Positions 44,065 through 51,943 of a DNA stretch of 64,000 bases are shown in pieces. The notes beneath the pieces are model-generated. The model was not told the DNA's origin, made no database searches, and saw nothing but the letters and a program-made list of their open reading frames with translations. The position numbers and the translations under genes are program-made. Origin of the DNA: Pseudomonas orientalis (lineage in GTDB: Bacteria > Pseudomonadota > Gammaproteobacteria > Pseudomonadales > Pseudomonadaceae); assembly GCF_022807995.1 (NCBI RefSeq), contig NZ_CP094351.1, forward strand, positions 4,387,501 through 4,451,500. Reading direction: 5' to 3'. Within the stretch, counting starts at the first letter, position 1, and each line of letters opens with the position of its first letter.

Positions 44065-45249
44065 ATGCTCTCCCCCACCGTGACCACCTACTCCCTGGTA
44101 ATTCGCCGCCTGTTGATTTGCTCGGTGACCATCGTGGTCAGCCGGTCCATGACCAGCCCACTGCTGGCCCTCTGGCTGAGTACCCGACTGGGCCTCAACC
44201 AGCAGGATATCGGCCTGCTGATGGGCGTTGCCGTGTTTATCGCCACGTTGCTCGGTCTGTACGGCGGCTACATCATCGACCGCCTGGAAAAGCGCAAGCT
44301 GCTGATCCTGGCCATGCTCTCCAGCTCCATCGGTTTTCTGTTGCTGACCTTTGCCAGCAACCTCTACCTCACCACGCTGACCCTGGTGATCACTGAAGCC
44401 GCGTCGGCGCTGTTCCTGATCGGTTCCAAGGCGATCATCAGCGAAAACCTCGCGGTGGGTGAGCGCGCCAAAGTGTTTTCCCTGCGCTACACCCTGACCA
44501 ACGTCGGCTATGCCACCGGTCCCATGGTCGGCGTGGTGATCGCCGGCCAGTTGCCCTGGGCGCCGTTCCTGATCGCCAGCGCGATTGCTTTTGGCAGCCT
44601 GTTCCTGATGGTCGGCATTGCCCCGACCGCACGGGATACCCGTCATAAACCGCAAAGCTTTCTGCGCACCCTGCAGACCTTGCGCAGCGACCGCACGCTG
44701 ATCCTCTTCACCGGTGGCAGTTTGTTGAGCACCATTGTCCACGGGCGCTACACCCTGTATCTGTCGCAGTTTCTGCTGGTAGCCTACAAGCCCGCAGCCG
44801 CCTTGAAGATTCTGTCCGCCGTGCTGGCCTGCAACGCCATCACGGTGATTTTGCTGCAGTACCAGATTGGCCGTTTTCTCAAGCGCGAGCAGTTACGCCA
44901 CTGGATCGTGCTCGGCACCTTGCTGTTTATTCTCGGGTTGATGGGGTTCAGCCTGGCCGACAGTCTGGTCACCTGGTGCCTGGCGATGTTCGTATTCACC
45001 TTGGGCGAGATGATTATCTACCCCGCAGAGTTCCTGTTTATCGACACCATCGCCCCCGATGCACTGCGAGGCAGCTACTACGGCGCGCAGAACCTGGCGG
45101 CGTTTGGCGGAGCGATGAGCCCGGTGATATGTGGTTATCTGCTGATCAATACGACGCCGGCCAGCATGTTTTATGCTCTGGCGGCATTGACCGCAGCCGG
45201 CGGAACCCTGTGTTTCCTGAGTGGGCGACGGGTCGCAAGTTCTTGCTGA
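44065..45249 (+). CDS. major facilitator superfamily transporter
   Basis: A 394-residue inner-membrane protein with about 12 hydrophobic segments and the MFS signature between segments 2 and 3 (GGYIIDRLEKRKLLI). It resembles drug/proton antiporters or amino acid exporters of the MdtH type. ATG at 44065 lacks a well-spaced ribosome binding site; GTG at 44080 is an alternative start. It is in the same orientation as the argH-like/ABC genes but after a REPIN; a shared role is inference. Confidence 0.88.
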   Translation: MLSPTVTTYSLVIRRLLICSVTIVVSRSMTSPLLALWLSTRLGLNQQDIGLLMGVAVFIATLLGLYGGYIIDRLEKRKLLILAMLSSSIGFLLLTFASNLYLTTLTLVITEAASALFLIGSKAIISENLAVGERAKVFSLRYTLTNVGYATGPMVGVVIAGQLPWAPFLIASAIAFGSLFLMVGIAPTARDTRHKPQSFLRTLQTLRSDRTLILFTGGSLLSTIVHGRYTLYLSQFLLVAYKPAAALKILSAVLACNAITVILLQYQIGRFLKREQLRHWIVLGTLLFILGLMGFSLADSLVTWCLAMFVFTLGEMIIYPAEFLFIDTIAPDALRGSYYGAQNLAAFGGAMSPVICGYLLINTTPASMFYALAALTAAGGTLCFLSGRRVASSC

Positions 45250-45303
45250 TATTTGCGCAGGTTCTCGCTATTAATAGCCAAACCTCTCACGGATCCGAGC
45301 CCC

Positions 45304-46251
45304 ATGAAATTCGATACGGCCTACAGCCTGAGTCTCGATGACAAGCTATCGATCTATGACGTACGAGACCTGAATTTCGACGAAACCGCCGACTTCGATT
45401 CCGACACAGACCACTTCCTCTGCCCCAACGATGTGTGCCGCGCGGCCTTCGATGCCGGCAATACACTGAGTACCTTCAACGCAAAGAACGTCAACTACCG
45501 ACGCACGCCGCATTTCAAGAACAAAACCAGCACCCGGCATATCGACGGTTGCCGCTACGCCAGCGCGCACAAGAACGCGACCGGTGAAAGCGATGACAAC
45601 CGCGAGGAAAACTTCCCTTCGGAGTTCGTGCTTACGCGGCGTCAATACGAACCTAAGAGACCCCTGACAAGCACCGGGAACGTCGCCCTGCAGGAACCAA
45701 CGAAAGCCCCTTCAAATCGCGTCTCCACATCCCACGGCAACAACGACACTCCCCCGGACAAAACCAGCGTATTCGCCCACCCGGTGGAGTGCTATGTGTC
45801 GAATATCGATGACAAGGACAAGCTCAAATCAATGCCGTTGAAAATCGGCGAACACACGGCGACGTACTGGACGTTCTTCAAGAAAATCGAGTACCTGCAA
45901 GACAACAAGGGCCTGATCTACTGGGGCAGGATCAAGGCCATCAAGGACTACACCAACAGCTTTCGCATCGACTTCGAAAAGAAGGTGTGGCTCGACAGAA
46001 AACCCTACGCCGTCAACGTCTACCTGAGCAAAAAACTCATCGAGAACTACCGCAAGCGCACGGCATTCCTGGAGCAGATCAAGGCCGCAGCAGCCAGCGA
46101 ACGGGCGTTGTATTGCTTTTTCTATGGCGTCACGCCGCAGCTGCGGCAAGTGCCGAGCAAGAAAAACCCCGAGCAGACGTTCGGGGTGTTCAGCGCGAAT
46201 ATTGAAAACCTGGATCATCTGATCATCCGAGAGGCGCCAGGGGTGGAGTAG
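45304..46251 (+). CDS. hypothetical protein with CoiA-like N-terminal Cys/His cluster (315 aa)
   Basis: I do not recognise this protein as a whole. Residues 37-83 contain C40-x4-C45, H70-F71, H79-x3-C83 (FLCPNDVCRAAF; TPHFKNK; RHIDGC), a spacing that resembles the zinc-binding N-terminus of CoiA-like proteins and of several uncharacterised nuclease-associated proteins. The middle (about 110-175) is a polar, low-complexity linker; the C-terminal 140 residues (ATYWTFFKKIEYL, KGLIYWGRIKAIKDY, ALYCFFYGVTPQ) look globular and of mixed alpha/beta type. ATG at 45304 is chosen; the frame begins 17 codons upstream. Next to an SOS-box regulator, it could be a nucleic-acid-related accessory gene. Confidence 0.75.
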   Translation: MKFDTAYSLSLDDKLSIYDVRDLNFDETADFDSDTDHFLCPNDVCRAAFDAGNTLSTFNAKNVNYRRTPHFKNKTSTRHIDGCRYASAHKNATGESDDNREENFPSEFVLTRRQYEPKRPLTSTGNVALQEPTKAPSNRVSTSHGNNDTPPDKTSVFAHPVECYVSNIDDKDKLKSMPLKIGEHTATYWTFFKKIEYLQDNKGLIYWGRIKAIKDYTNSFRIDFEKKVWLDRKPYAVNVYLSKKLIENYRKRTAFLEQIKAAAASERALYCFFYGVTPQLRQVPSKKNPEQTFGVFSANIENLDHLIIREAPGVE

Positions 46252-46303
46252 GCGCAAGCTGAAACGCGAGCGATTGCCCTGAGTTGATGAGCGGTAGGAA
46301 CAA

Positions 46304-46319
46304 CTGTATAAAAACACAG
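46304..46319 (+). promoter_or_regulatory. LexA (SOS) box overlapping the promoter of the XRE gene
   Basis: CTGTATAAAAACACAG fits CTGT-N8-ACAG and is close to the Pseudomonas LexA consensus (CTGTATAAATATACAG). A promoter TTGATG (46284-46289), 17-base spacer, TATAAA (46307-46312) overlaps it, so LexA would block the polymerase. Confidence 0.75.
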
Positions 46320-46358
46320 TATAGTTATGCCTCCCCTGTCGAACCTGGAGAAATCCCC

Positions 46359-46739
46359 ATGTCGTCTCTGGCAATGAGCTCTTTCGTAGAACAGCAGATC
46401 GTCCTTCATCAATTCACCGCCCAACACAGCGCCCAGGCCCGCGTCATGTTGGGCTGGAGCCGCGAAGAACTGGCCCGTCAGGCTGGTGTGGCGGTGCAAG
46501 CCATCCAACAATTGGAAAGCCATGGCGACGTGGATGATGAAACCCGATTGGTCCTGGCGTTTTGCCTGGAAGCCCAGGGGCTGGTGTTTTTCCCGGGTTT
46601 TGCACCGGGATGGGGAATGAGCAAACGCCGCTTCGACGTCGTATCGGCCGAGCCTGCCACACCTGGCATTATTTCCCGGTTGCTGGGCTCACCCGCTGCA
46701 TCAATTGATTCAACAACGCCTCAACCGAATGGTGCGTAG
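46359..46739 (+). CDS. XRE-family helix-turn-helix regulator, SOS-controlled
   Basis: A 126-residue protein with a Cro/CI-type helix-turn-helix at about residues 23-70 (ARVMLGWSREELARQAGVAVQAIQQLES) and a short tail with no recognised domain. GGAGA stands well placed before the ATG at 46359; the frame begins 25 codons upstream but would start within the LexA box region. The SOS box 40 bases upstream suggests induction by DNA damage. Its 3' end overlaps by 71 bases the convergent P-loop gene. Targets unknown; adjacent genes are candidates. Confidence 0.85.
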   Translation: MSSLAMSSFVEQQIVLHQFTAQHSAQARVMLGWSREELARQAGVAVQAIQQLESHGDVDDETRLVLAFCLEAQGLVFFPGFAPGWGMSKRRFDVVSAEPATPGIISRLLGSPAASIDSTTPQPNGA

Positions 46740-47226
46740 AGTCCAGCCGGATTACCGGGCAACGCAGTGGTTTCAACCAGCTTTCATGCCGACGCAAACT
46801 GCGCAGGCTGTGGTTACCGTCGTCGTAACGCGCAGCCCAGGCAAGAAATGCGGCGCTGTTAGCATGGCGGCTGCCGCCTTCGAGTATCTGGTCGCCGTAG
46901 CGCTGTTGTTCGCGCACGCGCAGGCGATGCAGGCGGACGTCGGGGTCCAGGCGCACAAAGACCACATGGGTGAACAGCGGGATCATGATATCTCCCCATC
47001 CGCATAGTGAGCCGGACAACACCCAGCCTTCATGGCTTGAGGTGTGTTCTTGCAGCAGGCGGATGCGCTCATCTTTGGGCCGGGCGACGCAGAACGGCTC
47101 CGGGGTTTGCTGCCAGTAATAGAAGTCCGAGTCGAAAAAAGCCACATTCAGGCAGTCGGCCAACGCCTTGCCCAGGGTGGTGGCGCCGACGCCCGCAGCA
47201 CCCAGGATGTGAATTCTATAAGCCAT
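46669..47226 (-). CDS. P-loop NTPase-fold protein with altered Walker A
   Basis: A 185-residue protein resembling adenylate/shikimate-kinase-type P-loop proteins: IHILGAAGVGATTLGKALA at the N-terminus, DSDFYYW as the acceptor-site region, GWVLSGSLCGWGD, and HVVFVRLDPDVRLHRLRVREQQRYG as the lid. The Walker A lysine is replaced by Ala15. Relatives with GASGSGTTTLG also lack this lysine, so loss of the residue may be a subfamily trait rather than decay. Substrate unknown. Confidence 0.82.
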   Translation of the reverse strand: MAYRIHILGAAGVGATTLGKALADCLNVAFFDSDFYYWQQTPEPFCVARPKDERIRLLQEHTSSHEGWVLSGSLCGWGDIMIPLFTHVVFVRLDPDVRLHRLRVREQQRYGDQILEGGSRHANSAAFLAWAARYDDGNHSLRSLRRHESWLKPLRCPVIRLDSTHHSVEALLNQLMQRVSPATGK

Positions 47227-47361
47227 GGTGTTCTCTCCATGACATTGAGTTTAAGCCCTGCCGGTATCGAGCCCGCAGTGGCGCAACCCTGCGCATTATT
47301 TGTCAGTTGGCTGCACAGGAACAACCTCTGCCGTACGCCGTAGAGCAGAGGTTGGATCAAT

Positions 47362-48903
47362 TCAGACGCCCCCTGCTGGTACCTCAGGCGCGTTACCTGC
47401 CGCTACCGGTGCTGGCGTAAACGGAGTGCCAGGCAGGAAAGCCGGCTCCTTGATCGCCTGTGTCGCTTGCTCATACACGTAAGCAGCCGACAGCAATGCG
47501 GCCTCGCTGTTAGCCGCGCCGTAAAGGTAGAGTGCCGTTGGCATACCTTCATCGTCCATGCCCGACGGAACGGACAGGCCCGGGTAGCCTGCCGCAGCGC
47601 TGAAAAAATAATTATTTGAGAGAAAATTCGACACCATGGCGTCGAGCGTGTGCTCTTTGATCGGATCATCAATGGTTTTCTGAAAAACAGGGAGGACGGC
47701 TTCCCACAGCTTATCGCGCTGCTCCTGAGTGGTTTCCAGGCCATTGATAAGCTCCAGCAGCTTGTGATCAGGCTCACCGGGTTGCTGGTGACGCTTAATG
47801 GATGCAATCAGCTCTGAAAGCGATTTGACAGGCAAGCCTTCGCGTCCGGCAAGGTACTCTTGCATGTGATGTTTGACGTCTGAAAACAACGCTTCGTTGT
47901 AATCGGCGTAGGTTCCCTCTTCGACGCCATCCTCGAGCGTGCCCACGGGCACCAGGGTCGCACCTTGAGACCGCAACACCTCAAGCGCCTGTGCGTAATG
48001 CTCACGGTCGGCCCGCTTCGCGGGATCACTGGCCTCCTCTGCAGATAACTCAGGCACAGGCGTGTAGCCAATTCGCTTGCCTTTCAGGGCATCAGACCGC
48101 AGGCCCTCCGTGTAGCCATGGGTCTCGGTCATGGCATTGAGCGCTTCTGCCGCATCGCAGACATTGCGCGTGAACGTGCCAATCGTATCCATGCGTGAAC
48201 TGGTCATGACACCCTCATTGCTCAGCAAGCCTACGGAGGTTTTCAAGCCAAAAACGCCGTTGTAAGCCGCAGGCGTAATGACCGATCCGCTGGTTTCCAA
48301 CCCCAACGCCAGCGGCACATGCCCCTGGGCAACCGCTACGGCAGAACCGGAACTCGACCCTGCAACCGTCCCACCCAGGCGATGGGGATTGAGCGTCTGC
48401 CCACCCCGCGAACTCCAGCCGTCCATCGGCAATTCAGAGCGAAAGTTGGACAGTTCGCTCATGTTTGTCTTACCGACAACGACCACCCCCGCCCTTAGCA
48501 AGTTATCCACGACCTTGGCATTTCTGGAGGCGGCTTTCCCCACCAGAGCCTTGGAACCCGCGCTTGTTTGCATACGGTCCCTGGTTTCGAATACATCCTT
48601 GAGCGCGATCGGAACGCCATGCAAATACCCGCGCACATGGCCCTTTTTACGCTCCAGATCGCGAGCCCTGGCGTCCTTGAGGGCATCCGGGTTGGTTTCT
48701 ACGAAAGCGTTACCGCCTTGCAGCCCACGATCGATATTAGCGATTTGTCTGATGGAGTCCTTCACCAGCGACTCTGAGGTGACCGCGCCGCGGCTGGCCA
48801 TCTCCCCTGCCATTTGACAGGCGCCCTTGAAGCCCTGCGGCGGATTTGAAAGTTCTTGAAGCAGGCCTGATGCCCACCCACCTGCCGAAACGGGTCCGAT
48901 CAT
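47362..48903 (-). CDS. amidase-signature family amidase
   Basis: A 513-residue hydrolase of the amidase signature family. The Ser-cisSer-Lys triad is visible: Lys102 in GVPIALKDVFE, Ser183/184 in GTVAGSSSGSAVAVA and the nucleophile Ser207 in GLETSGSVITPAAYNGV. It lacks a signal peptide in the form called, although the first residues (MIGPVSAGGWASGLLQ) are unusual. Substrate cannot be told from sequence; related proteins hydrolyse amides of amino acids or nitrogenous compounds. A truncated homologue lies directly upstream on the same strand. Confidence 0.93.
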   Translation of the reverse strand: MIGPVSAGGWASGLLQELSNPPQGFKGACQMAGEMASRGAVTSESLVKDSIRQIANIDRGLQGGNAFVETNPDALKDARARDLERKKGHVRGYLHGVPIALKDVFETRDRMQTSAGSKALVGKAASRNAKVVDNLLRAGVVVVGKTNMSELSNFRSELPMDGWSSRGGQTLNPHRLGGTVAGSSSGSAVAVAQGHVPLALGLETSGSVITPAAYNGVFGLKTSVGLLSNEGVMTSSRMDTIGTFTRNVCDAAEALNAMTETHGYTEGLRSDALKGKRIGYTPVPELSAEEASDPAKRADREHYAQALEVLRSQGATLVPVGTLEDGVEEGTYADYNEALFSDVKHHMQEYLAGREGLPVKSLSELIASIKRHQQPGEPDHKLLELINGLETTQEQRDKLWEAVLPVFQKTIDDPIKEHTLDAMVSNFLSNNYFFSAAAGYPGLSVPSGMDDEGMPTALYLYGAANSEAALLSAAYVYEQATQAIKEPAFLPGTPFTPAPVAAGNAPEVPAGGV

Positions 48904-49013
48904 GAAATACCCTCTGTAAATGACTGAATGAGGGCTATCGTCCGATAGCCTGACAGCAGTCTAAGAGGTTGTTCCGGCAGCTTTACGCAGGCTAATCCTG
49001 CTGCCCGGTATGA

Positions 49014-49751
49014 TCATTCCATACCCGCTGCAGGCACGCCGGATAATGTCAGTTGAGCATAAGTTCGCAGTAGAACCTTCACGCGATCACCCGCCCAGCG
49101 GGCCCCGTAAAACCAAAGCCGGGTCCCATCTTCCAGTGCCTGGCAGGCACTGGGGTATCCGCTTCTGCAAGCGGCATGAAACGCCTCGCTCTGCTCGTTT
49201 GACACCAGGGCATCCAAACGATGGTCGGCCACAAGCTCATCGATGGCAGTGCCGGACTCAAGCGGGTCGTCCGTACGCAACGCGTCCACTGCGACTAACT
49301 CCGCACCAGCCTGGCGCAGGATGGCGAAGGCTCGCCGCAAGGTTGCACTATGATCTGCGGGTTCGATATGACCCGCACATCTGTATCGGCTTACGTAGCC
49401 GATACGCCAGCCATCTAACACCGGGGAGGCGCCAAAAGCACTGTTGTTTTGCACCAGGGGGACTTCAACCATCACGGGCTCGGCGGGGTCCACGCCGCTG
49501 ATGGCGATCAGCGACAAAGCGGGGTCTCGTGTGGGTCTGATCATTGGCGCCAGGGCATTGTAGCCGGGTATGAGTACCGCACCCTCAGCACGTTCGGCGG
49601 CGAAGACGATAGCACCGGGGCTGGCGTCATCGGTTCGCACCCGGGTAGTGCTGGAAGAGCCAGGTTCGGCGCCACCTTGCGCAAAGGCGTGCGGCGACGT
49701 GGAATAGCAGGGCATGCCCAATCGCCATAGTTTCTTGCAGTCGTCGTTCAT
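49014..49751 (-). CDS. truncated amidase homologue without catalytic residues (245 aa)
   Basis: Residues from about 30 onward align with the second half of the neighbouring amidase: GSSS at 31-34, EGAVLIPGYNALAP matching SGSVITPAAYNGVFG, VLDGWRIGYVSR matching LKGKRIGYTPV, and a C-terminal GYPSACQALEDGTRLWFYG matching GYPGLSVPSGMDDEG. The N-terminal third with the catalytic lysine is absent and the nucleophile position reads Ala58. The frame is open over 245 codons, so it is either a catalytically dead conserved protein or a recently shortened gene. It is upstream of and co-oriented with the amidase gene (110 bases). Confidence 0.7.
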   Translation of the reverse strand: MNDDCKKLWRLGMPCYSTSPHAFAQGGAEPGSSSTTRVRTDDASPGAIVFAAERAEGAVLIPGYNALAPMIRPTRDPALSLIAISGVDPAEPVMVEVPLVQNNSAFGASPVLDGWRIGYVSRYRCAGHIEPADHSATLRRAFAILRQAGAELVAVDALRTDDPLESGTAIDELVADHRLDALVSNEQSEAFHAACRSGYPSACQALEDGTRLWFYGARWAGDRVKVLLRTYAQLTLSGVPAAGME

Positions 49752-49859
49752 GACAACGTTTCCCCGAAATTAAATTTCCGAAGGATCATCGCACTCCCTT
49801 CCGACGTTTGTCGCAGCGTTGAAATACCCTGAAAATACCTTTTTCCACAGGCTCGTCAG

Positions 49860-50918
49860 TTAGCCTGCAGCGTGTTCCTTTGCGTCATGAGTCTCTACTT
49901 CCAACCACCACGCATGCCCTCGCTCGGGCTGGTTGAGCCTGAACGCCTGCCCCATGGCAGGCGTAGTGATCGAAACATTGCGCTCCCAGGCCAGCGCCAT
50001 GATGCGGTCGAAAGGTTCGTGCCAGGCGTGGAACGCCAGGTCGAACGTGCCGTTGTGAATCGGTAGCAGCCAGCGGCCCTTGAGGTCTATGTGCGCCTGC
50101 AATGTCTGTTCCGGCTGCATATGCACGTGAGGCCAATCGATGTTGTAAGCGCCGGTTTCCATCAGGGTCAGGTCAAACGGTCCGTACTGCTCGCCGATGC
50201 GCTTGAAGCCGTCGAAATACCCCGTGTCGCCGCTGAAAAAAATCCGCCGCGCGTCATCGATCATCACCCAGGAACACCACAGGGTCTGGTTGCCGTCGAA
50301 CAGGCCGCGCCCGGAAAAATGTTGCGCCGGCGTTGCGACAAAGCGGATGCCATCGACCTCCGTGCCCTGCCACCAGTCCAGTTGCCGCACTTTGCCGGCA
50401 TCCACTCCCCATTTGACCAGCGTGTCTCCCACCCCCAAAGGCGCAAGAAAGTACTGCGTCTTGTCAGCCAATTGGACGACAGCCGTGCGGTCGAGATGGT
50501 CGTAGTGATTGTGGGACAGGATCACCGCTTCCAACGGCGGCAGCTCTTCAAGGCTGATAGGCGGTTGATGGAAACGCTTCGGGCCGGCCCAACTGAACGG
50601 CGAGGCGCGCTCGGCGAACACCGGGTCGGTGATCCAGAACTTACCGCGCATTTTCAGCAGCACGGTTGAATGACCCAGACGGAATACACTGTGATCAGGG
50701 GCTGCCATCAGATGTTCGCGGGTCAGGCGTTGTACCGGGATGTTGCCCACAGGCCGTGTAGTGCGCGGTTTGTTGAACAACATGTTCCAAAAAATACGCA
50801 GAGTCTTGCCTAATCCACCGTGCGGCACCGGCGCGTCGTTGTTGAAATGCCCCAGGTCCCGCTCGGCAGGCTTGAGCGCTGTGGGTGCGGGATCAAGACG
50901 GGTTGAAAGGGTGGCCAT
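49860..50918 (-). CDS. metallo-beta-lactamase-fold hydrolase (NAPE-PLD/RomA-like)
   Basis: A 352-residue metal-dependent hydrolase with the binuclear zinc motif SHNHYDHLD at about 130-138, further ligands in ATPAQHFSGRG and FFSGDTGYFDGF, and PIHNGTFDLAFHAWHEP near the C-terminus. It belongs to the NAPE-PLD-like branch, whose bacterial members are poorly characterised. It is divergent from a tetR gene across a 120-base control region containing a palindrome, so it is probably the regulator's target. Confidence 0.92.
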   Translation of the reverse strand: MATLSTRLDPAPTALKPAERDLGHFNNDAPVPHGGLGKTLRIFWNMLFNKPRTTRPVGNIPVQRLTREHLMAAPDHSVFRLGHSTVLLKMRGKFWITDPVFAERASPFSWAGPKRFHQPPISLEELPPLEAVILSHNHYDHLDRTAVVQLADKTQYFLAPLGVGDTLVKWGVDAGKVRQLDWWQGTEVDGIRFVATPAQHFSGRGLFDGNQTLWCSWVMIDDARRIFFSGDTGYFDGFKRIGEQYGPFDLTLMETGAYNIDWPHVHMQPEQTLQAHIDLKGRWLLPIHNGTFDLAFHAWHEPFDRIMALAWERNVSITTPAMGQAFRLNQPERGHAWWLEVETHDAKEHAAG

Positions 50919-50949
50919 TACACGGTGACTCCTACGTCCGCTGGTAAAT

Positions 50950-50965
50950 TACACTGCACAGTGTA
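50950..50965. promoter_or_regulatory. candidate TetR operator between the hydrolase and tetR genes
   Basis: TACACTG-CA-CAGTGTA, 7-bp arms around two bases. Half-site-like copies (AAGTGTAA at about 51009 and TTACACGGTGA at about 50919) flank it. Position between the divergent starts suits an autoregulatory repressor. Confidence 0.6.
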
Positions 50966-51038
50966 GTTTCTACATTGCAACATAATCCTGAACAAGTAAA
51001 CTGCCAAGTGTAATTTCACCTTGAGCCGAACGTTCTCC

Positions 51039-51665
51039 ATGACTGCCTCCCCACGCCTCACCAACCGTAAACGCGAAGCCATTGTGACGGCGGCCATCGC
51101 CGAGTTTCGCGAGAATGGCTTCGAGGTCACCAGCATGGACAGGATCGCCGCCACCGCCGGCGTTTCCAAGCGTACGGTCTACAACCACTTTCCCAGTAAA
51201 GAAGAGCTATTCGCCGAAATCCTCCACCAGTTGTGGGCCAGCAGCGCCGCGCAACTGGATGTGGCCTACAGCAGCGACCAACCCTTGCGTGATCAACTGC
51301 GCAAGTTGCTGGAAGCGAAAATGAAGATGATGTCGGATGCCAACTTCCTCGACCTGGCGCGAGTGGCCATTGCGGCCACCATTCATTCGCCGGAACGCGC
51401 CCAGGACATGGTCAACCGCCTGAGCGCGCGCGAAGAAGGCTTTACCCAGTGGGTACGCGCCGCCCAGGAAGACGGGCGACTGAATGGCGACGACCCGGCG
51501 TTCGCCGCTCACCAGATACAAAGCCTGCTCAAGGCCTTCGCATTCTGGCCGCAGATTACCCTTGGCCAACCTACCCTCGACGCAGCGTCCCAGGCCCATG
51601 TGATCGAATCGGCGATTGATTTGTTCCTCGCAGGTTATGAGGTCGATTCTCAACACACCCGGTAA
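51039..51665 (+). CDS. TetR-family transcriptional regulator
   Basis: A 208-residue repressor. The N-terminal helix-turn-helix (about 10-55: REAIVTAAIAEFRENGFEVTSMDRIAATAGVSKRTVYNHFPSKEELF) is typical, followed by an all-helical ligand-binding domain of the AefR-like type (LRDQLRKLLEAKMKMM; FLAGYE). The ATG at 51039 is preferred over one six codons upstream because it leaves the putative operator outside the gene. Divergent from the metallo-hydrolase. Confidence 0.93.
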   Translation: MTASPRLTNRKREAIVTAAIAEFRENGFEVTSMDRIAATAGVSKRTVYNHFPSKEELFAEILHQLWASSAAQLDVAYSSDQPLRDQLRKLLEAKMKMMSDANFLDLARVAIAATIHSPERAQDMVNRLSAREEGFTQWVRAAQEDGRLNGDDPAFAAHQIQSLLKAFAFWPQITLGQPTLDAASQAHVIESAIDLFLAGYEVDSQHTR

Positions 51666-51943
51666 ATAAATCGGCCTGAGTCGTCTTACAACTTCTCGTC
51701 TGAATCTTCCTCCGTCAAGCCGCCAAGATAGCATAATGCCGCCATCGGTCGCCTAGTCAAAAAAACGCCTCCCAAGCGGCGAACTTCCTGGCTGGCCGAT
51801 CACTCTGAACCCGTTGTTCCACCCCCCTCTGTCAGCACAAGGAAGCTGGCAATGAGCAAGTCAACCGTGAGGCCCAGATGCCCTACGGGGTCAGGCGCAT
51901 CTACATGGAATCCTCATACGCATGCCTGCTCGAGCTCCCGACC

